The notes under the pieces: model-generated
What the model was told of the DNA's origin: nothing
Seen by the model: the letters and a program-made list of their open reading frames with translations, nothing else
Databases searched by the model: none
In this document: piece by piece, positions 35,337-46,122 of the stretch
Position numbering within the stretch: position 1 is the stretch's first letter
Layout of the letters: the number at the start of each line of letters is the position of its first letter
Assembly: GCA_030411725.1 (NCBI GenBank)
Contig: MU839842.1
Span: 496,001 to 560,000, forward strand
Direction: 5' to 3'
From: Echria macrotheca
Taxonomy: Eukaryota > Ascomycota > Sordariomycetes > Sordariales > Schizotheciaceae
DNA: 64,000 nucleotides
Made by a program: the position numbers and the translations under genes

Positions 35337-36530
35337 GATGGCCGATGTGGTGAATGAGGGGCTGGTATTTGTGGCAAGTTGGTGTGTGCAGGGGTTTGGC
35401 AAAAAAGGGGTGATTGAGAATCGGCCCTCGAAATAAATACCACCAGGAGACGGGATGGATGCCTCGTTAATATTATACGCGTTGTACGCGCTTTCTGCGT
35501 ATTATTAGACCCCGCACTTAAGTCACGGAATATCTGCAATATCTGCCGTGCCACAGTAGTGCGTGCATTAAACCATCCATCGATACTCGGTAAAAGGTTG
35601 ATCAGGCACCGCACTACTATATCACTTAATACGATATTTCTTTTAACGATATCCAAGGATGGGTCTGTTGGGTCAGGAAGGAGCACCCTCATGGGATAGC
35701 AGGAGCGGAAGGACCACAAGCACCTTCCCTATTTGGCCAGGGCCTCAGGGAGGGTCATCCTCTCTTCTAAAAAAACAAGCATCCCTAGCACTGCTCTCTC
35801 AGGTCTTACATCTCACCAGCTCACAGCAAGCGACTACAACATACGCCATGCGTTCCTGGTGTGAAAGCAGGCAATGCGTGGATGGCCTCGACATCTGATG
35901 GCTATTAATTCGCTCTTCTGCCTCCAGACAACTCACAACTTCAACTGTCAAAGACGACGACATACCTCTCAAGGTGCTTTCCATGCTTCCCACCAATCAG
36001 CGGCCCATCTTTCGGGCTGCTCGCATCATGCTTGACCGCTCTAGAGGCTGAGCACTGCAGCGCAGCTGTCGCAGCCATTTACGAGCCAGCGTCTAGAGCA
36101 TCTCCCATTGACGACACGAAATGTGGGTCAGCTGAAAGCCAGCGGCCTAGTGACATGTGCATTTCTCCACAGGTGCATTGCTCCGGAATCTGCGACAGGA
36201 GGCAGATTGTGGCCGGGGTCCACTCTAACCAGACTGGCACCTTGGACGGCCGGTGATGATGCAGTCGGAGCTGCCGTCAATGGGGCGGCCAAACACAGCC
36301 ATTGCTGCATCACCAGAGGGCCAGCGAAGAACAAAGCGGCGATGCATCGGAGCAGGATGCCTCTAGCTTCAAGACCAACCGAGGTTGCTTTGCGACGATA
36401 TTCGCCTGAAAAAAAGGATATAAAGGTAGGATGCTCTGGACAGCTTTGGCGTCTCCTCATCACCAGCCTGCAGACCTTCAGACAAGAGACAACAACACAC
36501 CATTCCATCCCCACTTCCTCCACAGCCAAA
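35337..36530. other. Intergenic region with AT-rich block
   Basis: About 1.2 kb between divergent genes. The part at 35455-35660 is markedly AT-rich with imperfect inverted elements (agtagtgcg near 35555 and cgcactact near 35610) and could be a decayed mobile-element fragment. The rest holds the promoter of the secreted-protein gene. No credible coding sequence. Confidence 0.5.
36419..36424 (+). promoter_or_regulatory. TATA box of the small secreted protein gene
   Basis: The sequence ggatataaagg lies about 110 nt before the ATG at 36531, a usual distance for a fungal TATA element. Confidence 0.5.
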
Positions 36531-36871
36531 ATGAAGCTCGCTTCCACCGTCTTCCTCGCAGCCGCCTGCTTCATGCCCTCCCTCACGGCGGCCAAGAAAT
36601 GCACAAACGGGTTGTTCTACTGCGGATACAACCTCGACAAGAAAGGTATTTCATCCTTCCTCCGGAACAAGAGCCTCTCGCTAACATGGTGCTAGGTGAC
36701 TATCGCGGGGAGATGGCAGCCGAGAACAAACGAGTCGGGGTATCGACTGAACCCATCGCCATTTGGTACACGCTCTACTATTGCGGCGCCGGCGGCGATG
36801 GCTGGATTCGGTACGCGCAGAGCTGCGACAAGTGCTACGATGGTGGCCCGGGCAAGAGCGACTTCTGCTAG
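36531..36871 (+). CDS. Small cysteine-rich secreted protein (effector-like)
   Basis: Predicted 96 aa from exons 36531..36645 and 36696..36871; intron 50 nt (GTATTT donor, CTAAC branch, CTAG acceptor). The signal peptide is MKLASTVFLAAACFMPSLTAA. The mature peptide of about 75 residues has six Cys, enough for three disulfides, in the pattern CTNGLFYC, YYC, SCDKC and terminal FC. The tail CYDGGPGKSDFC resembles a family of short fungal secreted proteins ending in 'DGGxGxSDxC' that I know only as hypothetical or candidate effectors. Function is unknown; secretion and disulfide folding are inferred. A TATA box stands about 110 nt upstream. Confidence 0.85.
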
Positions 36872-37385
36872 CTGAGACGACATGGGTGGAAAATGGAGGA
36901 GCTTGAGAAGGGGCACGGCTGGAGTTTGTTTACATTCGCATTTACATCTTGGTTGCATCGGCATGGATCTTGCATCTAGGGCTAGACGGTGTGGTGTTGG
37001 GACGGTTGAGTTGTTGTTGACCTGTGTGTACATAGGTACCTGATGCATGATGCACAATCCATTCTATTCCAATTTTTGCTTCATTCACTTTTTTCCCCTT
37101 TCTGGAAAAGTAGTCCATCATTATCAGACACGACGAAACCACAGAGCCTCGTTCAAGCTCTCAAGATCAAAAGAAAAAAAGTCTGCCTCGAGTCTGCCTG
37201 CCTGGACGCCCAACCTGCACAACAAACCCCGCACTTCCCGACCTGATCTCACAACCCGCAACATATAACCTCACTTCAGCACCACCTTTCAACCTTCCTT
37301 GACAAAGAAGATACCGGCGCCCACTCCAATCCTCAGACTACCAAACCTCACAAAACTAGGCGATAGAGAAAAAAAGCAGAACAAA
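36872..37385. other. Intergenic region
   Basis: Secreted-protein 3' UTR and GNAT 5' region. The 5' leader is pyrimidine- and A-rich, as usual for this genome. No gene seen. Confidence 0.5.
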
Positions 37386-37898
37386 ATGCCGTGGCGCCAA
37401 ATGATAGAATCCGACCTCCCAGCGGTCCAAGTCATAGCCGATACAATCCACCACGCCCTGCCCGAGTCGGCCTCGGTCTTCGCCTCGCGCCTCCGCCACT
37501 ACCCAAAGGGCTGCATAGTCTACACGCCGCCCGACACCGACGCCTCGGACCCGGCCAACATCAAGGGCTACATCATGTCCTTCCCCATCCGCCATACCCA
37601 GCCGCCGCCGCTCGAGACCCATCTCACCCCCATCCCGGAGGATGCGAACCAGTTCTATATGCACGATGTGGTGGTCATGCCGGAATGTCGTCGCCAGGGC
37701 GCCGCGCGCGAGGGGATTACGCGCATCCTCGAGCTGTCGCGCTCCGAGGGGTTCGAGACGACGTGTTTGGTGTCGGTGTATGGGACGGTTGAGTTCTGGG
37801 GGCGGTTTGGGTTCAAGATGTATCCGATCTCGGACGAGTTGACGAAAAAGATTAAGAGTTATGGTGATGAGGCGGAGTACCTCGTTCGGCCGAATTAA
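37386..37898 (+). CDS. GNAT-family N-acetyltransferase
   Basis: Intronless, 170 aa, starting at ATG 37386 in the context caaaATGcc; the upstream in-frame residues look like 5' UTR. MIESDLPAVQVIADTIHH forms the first helices and FYMHDVVVMPECRRQGAAREGI is GNAT motif A, with the acetyl-CoA pyrophosphate loop R-R-Q-G-A-A. CLVSVYGTVEFWGRFGFKMY is motif B, with the usual 'a..FY...GF' ending. It probably acetylates a small amine or a protein N-terminus in the cytosol; the acceptor is unknown. Confidence 0.9.
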   Translation: MPWRQMIESDLPAVQVIADTIHHALPESASVFASRLRHYPKGCIVYTPPDTDASDPANIKGYIMSFPIRHTQPPPLETHLTPIPEDANQFYMHDVVVMPECRRQGAAREGITRILELSRSEGFETTCLVSVYGTVEFWGRFGFKMYPISDELTKKIKSYGDEAEYLVRPN

Positions 37899-39489
37899 CG
37901 TGCTCGAGGCCAGGGCGGGCTTGCGTTTGGGAGGACCGCGAAGGAATATCATGAATCACGAGAGATATATACAATAGTCTTCATTATAGCAACGAAATCA
38001 GAATCTAAAGTATTACCGGGGAATGATCTCCAATCTGCTTCCCCCGACACTCCGAGCATATATGCATTGTAGCAGTCATGCACCATGGTGATGGTTACGT
38101 CAACAGGTTTAACAGCCCGGCCCACAAAACCGCAAGGATGGGAGGAATGCAGCAATCTTGCATAGCATGGAGGATGCATCACGTAGTCGAGCAATATGGG
38201 ATGAGCCGAGGACCGGGTCCTCGGGGCCTTGCATCATCAACAATATCGAGCTACCACATTACTTCGGTAACATCCGAATGTCTAATGGGCGCTGGGACTG
38301 AGAGATCTGTCTGTGCTTGGTCTCTGGGCATTGAAATCCAGCATAGCAGACAAGCATATCCTACATTAGCCCCAAGTCAACAATCAGGTAGTCGTTCGAG
38401 GGATGACGACTTTTTGGACCACATCTTGTTGTGTCGGAGCGCCGGGGTCTCCGGCTGACTTCCAGAATATCACGCCCAGCTCGCTTTGGTGGTTGCCGAA
38501 TACTTTGCAACCCCCGTCCCCCTACGTCCGGACAAATTGATCTCGGAAGCATTGAATACACAACACAAAAGCCTCATCTTAGGTATCCAACAGTGCAGGT
38601 AACGAACTTGATGTCCAGACTCAAAATGTGCCATCAATTTCCAGGCTCAGCACATCCATCTCGACGCGATCCCGGGACAGGAACCGATCAAGAGTTCAAC
38701 TGTGCCGCGCCCTGCTACGCCACACCTCATAAACAGACCACGGCACACCAATCTCTGGACCTCGAACCGTGAGGCGCGGTGCAAACGCCCTCGCTTGTGG
38801 GAGATAACGCAGCCATTCAACCGGGCCTATCTCCCAAACCCAACCTTAGCCGCGTCCATACCGTCGGGAAAGGTGTCATTCCCGCCTGCCCTACCAACTG
38901 TCACCATCACCTCTGTACATAGGACCTGGATAATAAATTTGTATGCGGACGTAAATTGCCCTCCCCGCGCTTGGCTGTGTTGATAGACTTGCCTGTGTAA
39001 CCAGCCCTAGGTAGGAAGAGAAGGTGTGTGCCCGGCGCTGCATTTCCCGCAATTCGCCCGGGCCGTAGGAGAACGAAGTTTGCAAGGCAGAGCCCGATAT
39101 TTGGACATTTTCCAGCGTGCCGTCTGATTGGCTTGTGACAAACCCAAATGCAACCGCGCCGCAACCCGGTTGCTTCGCATCCCCTCGTGAGTGGTTGACT
39201 CGAGGTTCGCGCCTCATTGGCGAAGGGTGGGTTGTCTACATGTAGGTTGCCTGTTTGCCTGGACGAATATTAGGGACGTGGAAGAAGGGATGTGTGTTGG
39301 TCTTTTTCGACAGCACACCACATCATACCACGACGTCACTTTTGGCTTTTCGACTCACGGCTGGTTTGGGTGGGCAGGTAGTTAACTGCCTATCAGGTCG
39401 GCGGTACCTACTTTTGAACAAACTTTCGAACGTGTCAAAACACATCACCTCCACAAAAACACGTCAACCCCACAACAGCAAAAACGACA
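37899..39489. other. Intergenic region
   Basis: About 1.6 kb without a gene I can support. Short frames such as 38431-38772 lack domains and splice support. It holds the promoter of the membrane protein gene at its right end. Confidence 0.5.
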
Positions 39490-40282
39490 ATGTACGAACT
39501 AAAACCACCGCCCGCCGTTCACATGAGCCACCACCCAACACCGAACGAGACAGAACTTCACTCGTTCCCTGCAGATTCCAGGCCGTACTACCCAAACGAC
39601 AACGATGACGACGTCTACCCGCGCCCGATGCCGCGCGACCCCCCGCCGCCGTACTCGACAGACGCGCACCAACAAGCCGCAGATGAAGACGCCCAGAGGA
39701 TCCCCTACCCGCGCTGGCTCACGCTCCTCGTGCGCGGAAGCGTGATGATAGTCGAGCTAGTCGCCCTAGGCTACACAGCCGCCTTCCTCACGAAATGGAG
39801 CTCAGCCAAGGATCCCGATCTCAACGCGGCGACCGAGTACCTCATGGGTGTCATCGTCGTATGTCCCACCCCCTCCCCTCCTGAAGGAAAAGTTTGCTAA
39901 CGAGATAACCAGTGCGTCATCGCGGCCGTCCTCGAGATGATCGTCTGCACTTTGACGCTCGCCAGGCGCTACTCCAAGTTCTGGGCTACCGCTTCCGTTC
40001 TCGACATGTGCGTCGCCGCGCTCGCGATGGTGGCTATGCTCAAGATCAGCGCGCGCACGAACCGGGTTAGTTCGTGGGCGTGGAACTTTGCCTACGAGAG
40101 CTCGCGGCTGGGGATGTTTCAGCTTGTGATTTCGTAGGTCCCTTCTCCATCTACAACAGATCTTTGCGAGAGTTTTATCTAATCAGACTCGCAGGATTAT
40201 ACACATGATTGCGATGGCGGGAGGATGGATGGGCTGTTGTCTGGTTAGGAGAGGGCAACGGCAAGATCCTGAGTCTGGCTGA
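39490..40282 (+). CDS. Four-helix membrane protein (MARVEL-like layout), unknown
   Basis: Predicted 225 aa from exons 39490..39858, 39913..40133 and 40195..40282; introns 54 and 61 nt, phases consistent. A Pro- and Asp-rich cytosolic N-terminus of about 75 residues (RDPPPPYSTD, a PPxY-like motif that could bind WW domains) is followed by four predicted helices: LLVRGSVMIVELVALGYTAAF, VIAAVLEMIVCTLTLA, ATASVLDMCVAALAMVAML and LGMFQLVISIIHMIAMAGGW. The tail is short and basic (LVRRGQRQDPESG). Similar small tetraspan proteins are common in ascomycetes, mostly unnamed. No function is assigned. Confidence 0.8.
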
Positions 40283-41320
40283 GGCAAGGGAACACAATCT
40301 TTGTTTACGTTTAGCGGTTCACACCGGCGTTCTGGAGTTTTGTCTTCTGGCGATACAGACAGGATACCATAGCGTGTTGTTGTTTATTGGCCTGAATGTA
40401 GACTTTGTTCTTCGCACAGAGACGGTTGTACCAACAAGGGACGGAGGCGAGAATTTGTTCTCGATGTTGGTCTAATGAAGGAGGGCTGGACTGTGTTTCT
40501 ATTGACATGAAGCGATGGGATCAGGACTACGAACTGTAACCTCGCATTTGTTGGCTTGAAGCATGCGCATGATGAAGCATGCGCATGATGAAAAATCACT
40601 GCAATTTTCACACTCTTCAAGCAGATAACACCCGCAACCCTCCAACCTTTCAACCAAAAATAAAGCAGCCCTACCCTTAAGGGCACCTTCATCCCAAGCT
40701 CCCAGAGACATTCACGGGGCACATTCTTCCCTTCTCGCAAGTTTCTCGACAAGAACAAGGCAACCATCCATGCACAACATCTCCATTCCCAGACCTCGCA
40801 CTTTCAAGCGCCAAATACAAATCTCATCCGCTTCAAGCAATGCGCACTAACAATTAATTCAGGAGGCTTCCTTGCAGGGGATGACGGAGCGATTACTAAA
40901 CACGGTGCGGGGGTGACATGTGACTGCGCGCCACCGACGCGTCTTGTCCGTTCCGATTCGCGCGTCTCGACCTCGACGTCATGCAGACACGCGATTTGCC
41001 CTTGGCAGTTCTCCCGACTCGATGGACTGGGGTTCCGCTGTGTCATGGCGGCATTGTTGCTGCATGAGGTCGCTTTGAAGTTCATCCGTCACAATCATTG
41101 TCTGACATACATGCCGCTTTGTTGTCTAATTCTCAAGGGCTACCAAAGACTAGGACTGCCTCCTGGGTATATATTCGCCTTCTCATCCTTTGTCCCCCAC
41201 CAAAACTGTTCCTGATTCTATTCATATTCCCACAAAGAATCCTTCTCAGAGGCTTCCTCTAATAGCCCCCCACAAAGAAAGTACTCTCAAAGCCTCTTCT
41301 TCCCTTGATCCTCCCTCAAC
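40283..41320. other. Intergenic region
   Basis: About 1 kb spacer. A 16-bp direct repeat (gaagcatgcgcatgat, two copies, 40558-40589) is the only structure noticed. A TATATA element near 41168 lies about 150 nt before the next start codon. Confidence 0.5.
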
Positions 41321-41881
41321 ATGACTCTCGACAATCTCAAGTTAACCACTTGCCTCTGGTTCGACGGCAAGGCCGAAGAAGCAGCCAACTTCTATGTCTC
41401 CGTCTTCAAGAACTCCAAGATCACCCATGTCCAACGGTATTCAGATGCCGGCAAGGAGCAACATGGCCACGAACCCGGCACCGTCTTGGTCGTCGAGTTC
41501 GTCCTCAATGGGCACCGCTTTGTTGCTCTCAATGGCGGCCCAAACTTCAAGTTCACCCCTGCCACCTCTTTCATGATCGACTGGTATTGACCCCTCAGCG
41601 TACAACCCCTATCAAATGCCGAGATGCTGACGCAGCAGAGAAGTGCCACCCAGGAAGAAGTTGACTACTACTGGGACAAGCTTCGAGAAGCCGGCGATGA
41701 ATCGGCGCAGCAGTGTGGTTGGCTTGCTGACAAGTATGGAGTATCGTGGCAGGTTGTTCCCACTGTCTTGAAGGACATGCTGGGGAACTCGGAGAAGGAA
41801 AAAGCCGATCGCGCCATGGTCGCCATGATGGGAATGAAGAAGTTGGACATAGCAGCGCTGCAGAAAGCTTTTGATGGTTGA
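41321..41881 (+). CDS. VOC-superfamily PhnB/3-demethylubiquinone methyltransferase-like protein
   Basis: Predicted 166 aa from exons 41321..41583 and 41644..41881. The intron (60 nt) is placed so that MID joins CATQEEVDYYWDKL; the GAAG acceptor is unusual, but nearer AG sites give a stop codon or a lost frame. The N-terminal half, LTTCLWFDGKAEEAANFYVSVF, and FVALNGGPNFKFTPATSFMI are typical of the PhnB-like glyoxalase fold. The second half, GWLADKYGVSWQVVPTVLKDML, is the same family's signature. Bacterial relatives are annotated after a methyltransferase, but most are of unknown activity. Cytosolic. Confidence 0.88.
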
Positions 41882-42332
41882 GAATGGTCGGAGGAGGAAT
41901 CCACACCAGCGCGCTGCGGGCTTGCCGTGCTTGCTTTTGCTGTCAGAAAACTCGAGTTAGCACAATTGCGATTCTACTGTTTGCAGATGATTTGACACGT
42001 CGTCCTGAGAAAAAGGCCGACGATGGTGACAATGCCGTACGAGATAGCCAATGACGTTATGAACCGTCGTCGTGTAGATGATACGAATGAAATTGGGGGA
42101 GTTCGACTTGGGGAGACATTGTGCGGAGCCGTCGCGCGTGACCTGGGTAATGAAACAATCAGCCGCAGACCACAATCGGGGACGCGGACAAAAAAATATG
42201 CATTGGGGCTTGGGTTGGGGGTTGGGAAGCGATGAAGACAATAATAGACATAGGATATGAAGGGCAGAGGGGAACAAGAAAATATGTATTTGCTTTAGGT
42301 GGTGTGGGTATGAAAAGGTTGGCAGCTGTGTG
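41882..42332. other. Intergenic region, convergent genes
   Basis: Spacer between the VOC gene and the kinase 3' end, presumably both 3' UTRs. No coding frame with a domain. Confidence 0.5.
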
Positions 42333-43964
42333 TTAGAGGATAGTACAGCATCCGGCCAGACCTGTGAAAGAGGGGACAGAATGCAAAGGGGACTCGGGGA
42401 TGCAATCATACCATTCTTCAAAGAATGCGTGGTCCGCAATCTGGTCCAATGACGGCCGGTCCTCGGGGTGCCATCGATAGATCCGTGCCAAGAGGTCTCG
42501 TAGGACCTTCATCTCCTCAACGTCGTTGCGGTGTTCGATCCGATCGTCCCACGGCATTTCCCAGGGTTTCATAGATCCGGAGTATCCAGGAAGCACCCCG
42601 GTTTCCATGGGGTCTTGCTTGGCAATCTCGTCGGCTTGGGATTGGCTGACGAACAATCGCGGGAGGTCTTTCGGGTGCGCGACCAAGTCCATGAGGATCT
42701 CGTCGGTGATGCCGTCTTCTTGGAAGCTCTCTATCGCACGCTTCTCGGCTTCAAGTTCCGACTGAAGGAATGTGACATATTGCGTCTCGTCGTCGGCATC
42801 GTTGGTGTACTCGAAATTGAACCCCTCCACTCCCCATGCACGACGGTAAGGCTGTGGCATGGGCCCTAGCTTCCGTTCGAGATTTCTGGTGAGTTCACGT
42901 GGCTCATGCTGGTCCCCAAATGGGAGAGTATCCGCACAGATTTTCTGAATGGTGACTCCAAGGGCCCAGATGTCCGTCGCTGGTCCAATTGATTTGCCGC
43001 CAAAGACGTTTTCCGGAGCGGCAAAGGGAAGAGGGATGCCAGTGAAGTCTGGAGGGTTGTCGATCTCGTACGCAATTCCCAGGTCGGTGATGAGAACCCT
43101 GGTTGAGCACAAGCCCGTGGCACATTCGATGCTTGTCCGCTCGACGAGGTATTCAGGTACGCCGGGTTCAACTTGGTCAGCTCCAATGGGTTCGACCTTG
43201 ACGAGAACCGGAGGTCCGAGAACCTTCAAGATTTGCTCTTCGGGGAGCGAGTCGGCGCCATCAACGAGCCTCAACAGAACATTCTCGGGGCGCAAGTCTC
43301 CGTGGCAGATGCCATTGCGGTGGAGGAAGTCGAGACCGGCAGCAATCTGTGCGCAGATATCCTTGAGAATCCGGGGACACTTCGCGTATTGCCCGAACAG
43401 ACTGCAGACTCGGGGACCGTAGAGCGGCATGACCCAACAGAGGTGACGCCCGTTTGGGCCATCTAGCCAGAAATGCTCCAGTGGAATGCTGACATGGTGG
43501 GACGCAAGCTCGTCCCATGAGAATTTAGCGAATTTCTCAACGGTGGCGAGCTCAGGGCAATCCTCAGGCTTGGAGGCATTTGCTGCTTGAATCTTGACTG
43601 CTCTCCATTTGCCAGTGGCTTTGTCGTGACAGAGCCAGACTGTGCCCCAGCCACCATCGCCCAGCTTGTGAACGACGCGAAAGCGGCCATCGTCGCCAAG
43701 GAGGTCTCCCAGCCGCACAGGGTGAAACCCGCCAGGGCCATAGGCATTCGGATCCTCTACCTGTATTGTGTCTCGGTCGAGCTCGTAGAAAATTTTACTG
43801 GCAGGAGCCGCTTGGGGCTCCGTCATGGTATCTTCGCGAGCTTGGTGGTTGTCGACGTCGAGATCGGCCTCGCGCGGCGAGAGGGACGCGAGAACAGGTT
43901 GCGCGCCATTGTCGGGAGGCGAGGAGATGGGTTCACTGCCCAGGGTACGGTTGTTGACCGCCAT
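42333..43964 (-). CDS. SRPK-like protein kinase with C-terminal CaaX box
   Basis: Intronless, 543 aa. The region YGPGGFHPVRLGDLL is the entry typical of SR-protein kinases, followed by the Gly loop LGDGGWGTVW (residues 101-110), Lys124 in RAVKIQ and the catalytic loop HGDLRPENVLL (221-231; Asp223, Asn228). The magnesium motif is ITDLGIAYE and the activation segment ends AAPENV. A long insert lies between the catalytic loop and DLG, as in SRPKs. After the kinase domain, RPSLDQIADHAFFEEWY marks the last helix. The final four residues are CTIL after another Cys, a CaaX box predicting geranylgeranylation, unexpected in classic SRPKs. It may be a membrane-tethered kinase. Family certain, substrate unknown. 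Confidence 0.92.
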   Translation of the reverse strand: MAVNNRTLGSEPISSPPDNGAQPVLASLSPREADLDVDNHQAREDTMTEPQAAPASKIFYELDRDTIQVEDPNAYGPGGFHPVRLGDLLGDDGRFRVVHKLGDGGWGTVWLCHDKATGKWRAVKIQAANASKPEDCPELATVEKFAKFSWDELASHHVSIPLEHFWLDGPNGRHLCWVMPLYGPRVCSLFGQYAKCPRILKDICAQIAAGLDFLHRNGICHGDLRPENVLLRLVDGADSLPEEQILKVLGPPVLVKVEPIGADQVEPGVPEYLVERTSIECATGLCSTRVLITDLGIAYEIDNPPDFTGIPLPFAAPENVFGGKSIGPATDIWALGVTIQKICADTLPFGDQHEPRELTRNLERKLGPMPQPYRRAWGVEGFNFEYTNDADDETQYVTFLQSELEAEKRAIESFQEDGITDEILMDLVAHPKDLPRLFVSQSQADEIAKQDPMETGVLPGYSGSMKPWEMPWDDRIEHRNDVEEMKVLRDLLARIYRWHPEDRPSLDQIADHAFFEEWYDCIPESPLHSVPSFTGLAGCCTIL

Positions 43965-45073
43965 GATCGTTGATTTCGTGGCTCTGCTGGTGAGTGTGAT
44001 ATCAGAGAGTGTTGGCGGTGATTAGAATCGTGATGCTGGTGACAGCTGTGTGGTGGGGGTGAGAAATGAGAAGGGGGAGAGAAAATGAGGGAGGGAGGAT
44101 GGAAGGTGGGGCTTTAAATGTTGCAGCTGTTTCTGTGAGTTTGGCACGAGGTGTGATTGTGCTGTGTTCCCTTTGATAAGCTCCAGCTGGCGTTCTTTCC
44201 GTTTGTGTTTGCTTCGATCACGTTGGGCAGGTACAACCCCAGCTGGGCTCACAAGAAAGACACAGGTGGATGGCTTTGTTTTTGACCAATTGTGCTTGTT
44301 CTGGAGCACTTTAATTTTCCATCTGATCTTTGCTCCTCCCACAATGATCCTATTCATTCATGAACAATAGTCTCCAAAGCAGAGCACCCACCTGGGTACT
44401 TGGCTACACAATGGAGATTTCATCCGATCTGAGCACCTTTTGAGGCTGTTATTCTTGACCTGCCCTAATGTGTGGTCCATGACATTGTTCGCGAGTGTGG
44501 ATTCTGCCAGCCGTCTCGTACCTTTTCTCTGCACATTTAAACATCTTCTTCGCAGGGCTTTCCTTCAACCATTCTCAAGCTTCGCAGCAGCATAGATCAA
44601 TCGATCAAAGCACCTTCAATCTTCCCCCTCACTTGGATCGTCAAGCACTTCACTGCTCTACTACCCAAGCCTTCCTCACCCACTTCGTCTCTCTCTTCCC
44701 TTACCAGGAAGCCCGCGCACCCCCTCGACCAGTCTTTCACACAATTCGAGAGAGTAGTGTCGAGCGTCCCGCGCCCTTCCAGGCAGGACAGAGAAAGCCC
44801 TTTCCACTCCCTCGTCTAGCCCCTAGACGAACCCGTAAGCTTTACATCCCGAGGACACCCCCCGTCTTCAACGCGAAAGCTTTCGGCTTACGGCTGACAC
44901 CGAATCGGGTACTGCAGCAGGTCCTCGTCCTCTACCAGACGAAAAGAAAGAAAGCGTTTCGCGCAGTATTTCTCATTGGGTGGTGAGTCTAATCCAGCCT
45001 TTCCACAGAGCGTTCAAGGACCTCGCTTTCCTCAAACGGGCACTGACAAAATCGCATTCTTCACAGATCGGCA
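43965..45073. promoter_or_regulatory. Divergent promoter region and long 5' leader
   Basis: Separates the kinase and the gene at 45074. The leader of the right-hand gene is pyrimidine-rich. A likely 5' UTR intron runs from gtgagtctaatcc at 44983 to the ttcacag ending at 45066, seven nt before the ATG. The 163-codon open frame at 44495-44986 lies within this leader and shows no domain. Confidence 0.5.
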
Positions 45074-46122
45074 ATGTCTTCTCGATTCAGTTACGCAAGT
45101 GGCCAGCAGGCCTCCGGAAACTCGAGCCGCCCGTCAATCAATGGAAGAAGTTGGCGGGCACCGCCCCCACCTGAACCTGAGGATGGTGATGTGATCCGTC
45201 CAGCTGAGCTGGATCGGTTCTATCCAGAGACCCAGAGAGTGATCGGCGGCGGTCGCGACGCCTGCGCTGGCCGTACCGTCTTCAAGAGAAGTGGAAATTG
45301 CACACTTGATGATCCTCTCATCCTCTGGCACGTACAGAACAACCGATCAGGGCTCGGTCCATACGTTTCAGTCCTGGAAGATGCCGTTAGAAGAGCCGCC
45401 AAATTCGCCGATATGAAAGTTGTCTCCATTCGCGCCACCGCGCACAACACAATGTCGGAAAGGCAAAAGGATGGTGTTAGAGTCACGGTCCTTACCAACA
45501 GCGGCATGCCTCTTCAAGCTACTAAGGTGTCGGATTGGCACCTGACGGTTTCCATGGGATGTGATCCCCGCCTCCTACAGATTCAGGGTCATATTTTCCT
45601 CAAGGCACCCTCCCACCCGACTGAACCATACCACTTCATGGATCAACCGAAGACAGATGCTTACCTGGCGGGACGTCGCCAGTATCCTGGCGGCTCTAAG
45701 GACCCGCAGGAGAAGACTTCTTGGGAGTTTTGGCTGTACAAGGGCGTCAAGGTCACGCGATTGTGAGCAACACAACCTTTGCTTTACTAACTTTCAGTTT
45801 CGCTTTTCGTCGCCTTTTCGCGGCACCTTCTTTTGTCATGTCAACACCCACCCTCTCGGCGGGCAGTCTCTCAACATTTTCTCGGCCTTCAGACGACTGA
45901 TTACAGAAGACTACTCTCGTCGGAAGAGGCACTCTCGTCGGAAGAGGTACTCTCATTGGAAAAGGCACTCCCATTGGCGAAGGCACCACCAACCCGGTCA
46001 AAATCGGGACCAGGTCCATCCAAGCTGCGCTACGTACAATCAGCAGAGGAAAGCGAGGGAGAACCCGAACCCCCCTCCTCCTCACGTTTCGCGATGTTGA
46101 GCAACGATGCCGAGTGTCCCTA
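45074..46122 (+). CDS. Uncharacterised protein with probable alternative C-terminal exon
   Basis: The unspliced frame 45074..45766 gives 230 aa (MSSRFSYASGQQ to KGVKVTRL) and is the safe core. A GTGAGC donor overlaps its stop codon. Using it at 45763 with the ATTACAG acceptor at 45906 extends the protein to 46122, adding about 71 residues ending RFAMLSNDAECP. That extension contains four 18-bp tandem repeats (45914-45985) coding for LSSEEA-type hexapeptides. The core includes LDDPLILWHVQNNRSGLGPYVS, VVSIRATAHNTMSERQ and WHLTVSMGCDPRLLQIQGHIFLK. I do not recognise the family; it looks globular and cytosolic, with a disordered Ser/Pro N-terminus. Whether both splice forms exist is untested. Confidence 0.7.
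45914..45985 (+). repeat. 18-bp tandem repeat, four units
   Basis: Units begin ctctcgtcggaagaggca at 45914 and recur at 45932, 45950 and 45968 with growing divergence. The length is a multiple of three, keeping the frame of the proposed terminal exon. Confidence 0.85.

Noticed and set aside
35321..35719. 132-codon minus-strand frame, possibly transposon-derived
   Set aside because: It overlaps the methyltransferase 5' end and the AT-rich block, and I recognise no transposase motif.
40558..40589. Two-unit 16-bp repeat considered as a CRISPR-like array
   Set aside because: Only two adjacent units with no spacers, in a eukaryotic context.
44495..44986. 163-codon frame upstream of the 45074 gene
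   Set aside because: Lies in a pyrimidine-rich leader, has no recognisable domain and is probably 5' UTR.
45763..45797. 35-nt intron candidate (GTGAGC..TTCAG with CTAAC)
   Set aside because: Shorter than any intron supported in this window; the longer acceptor at 45906 gives a more protein-like tail.
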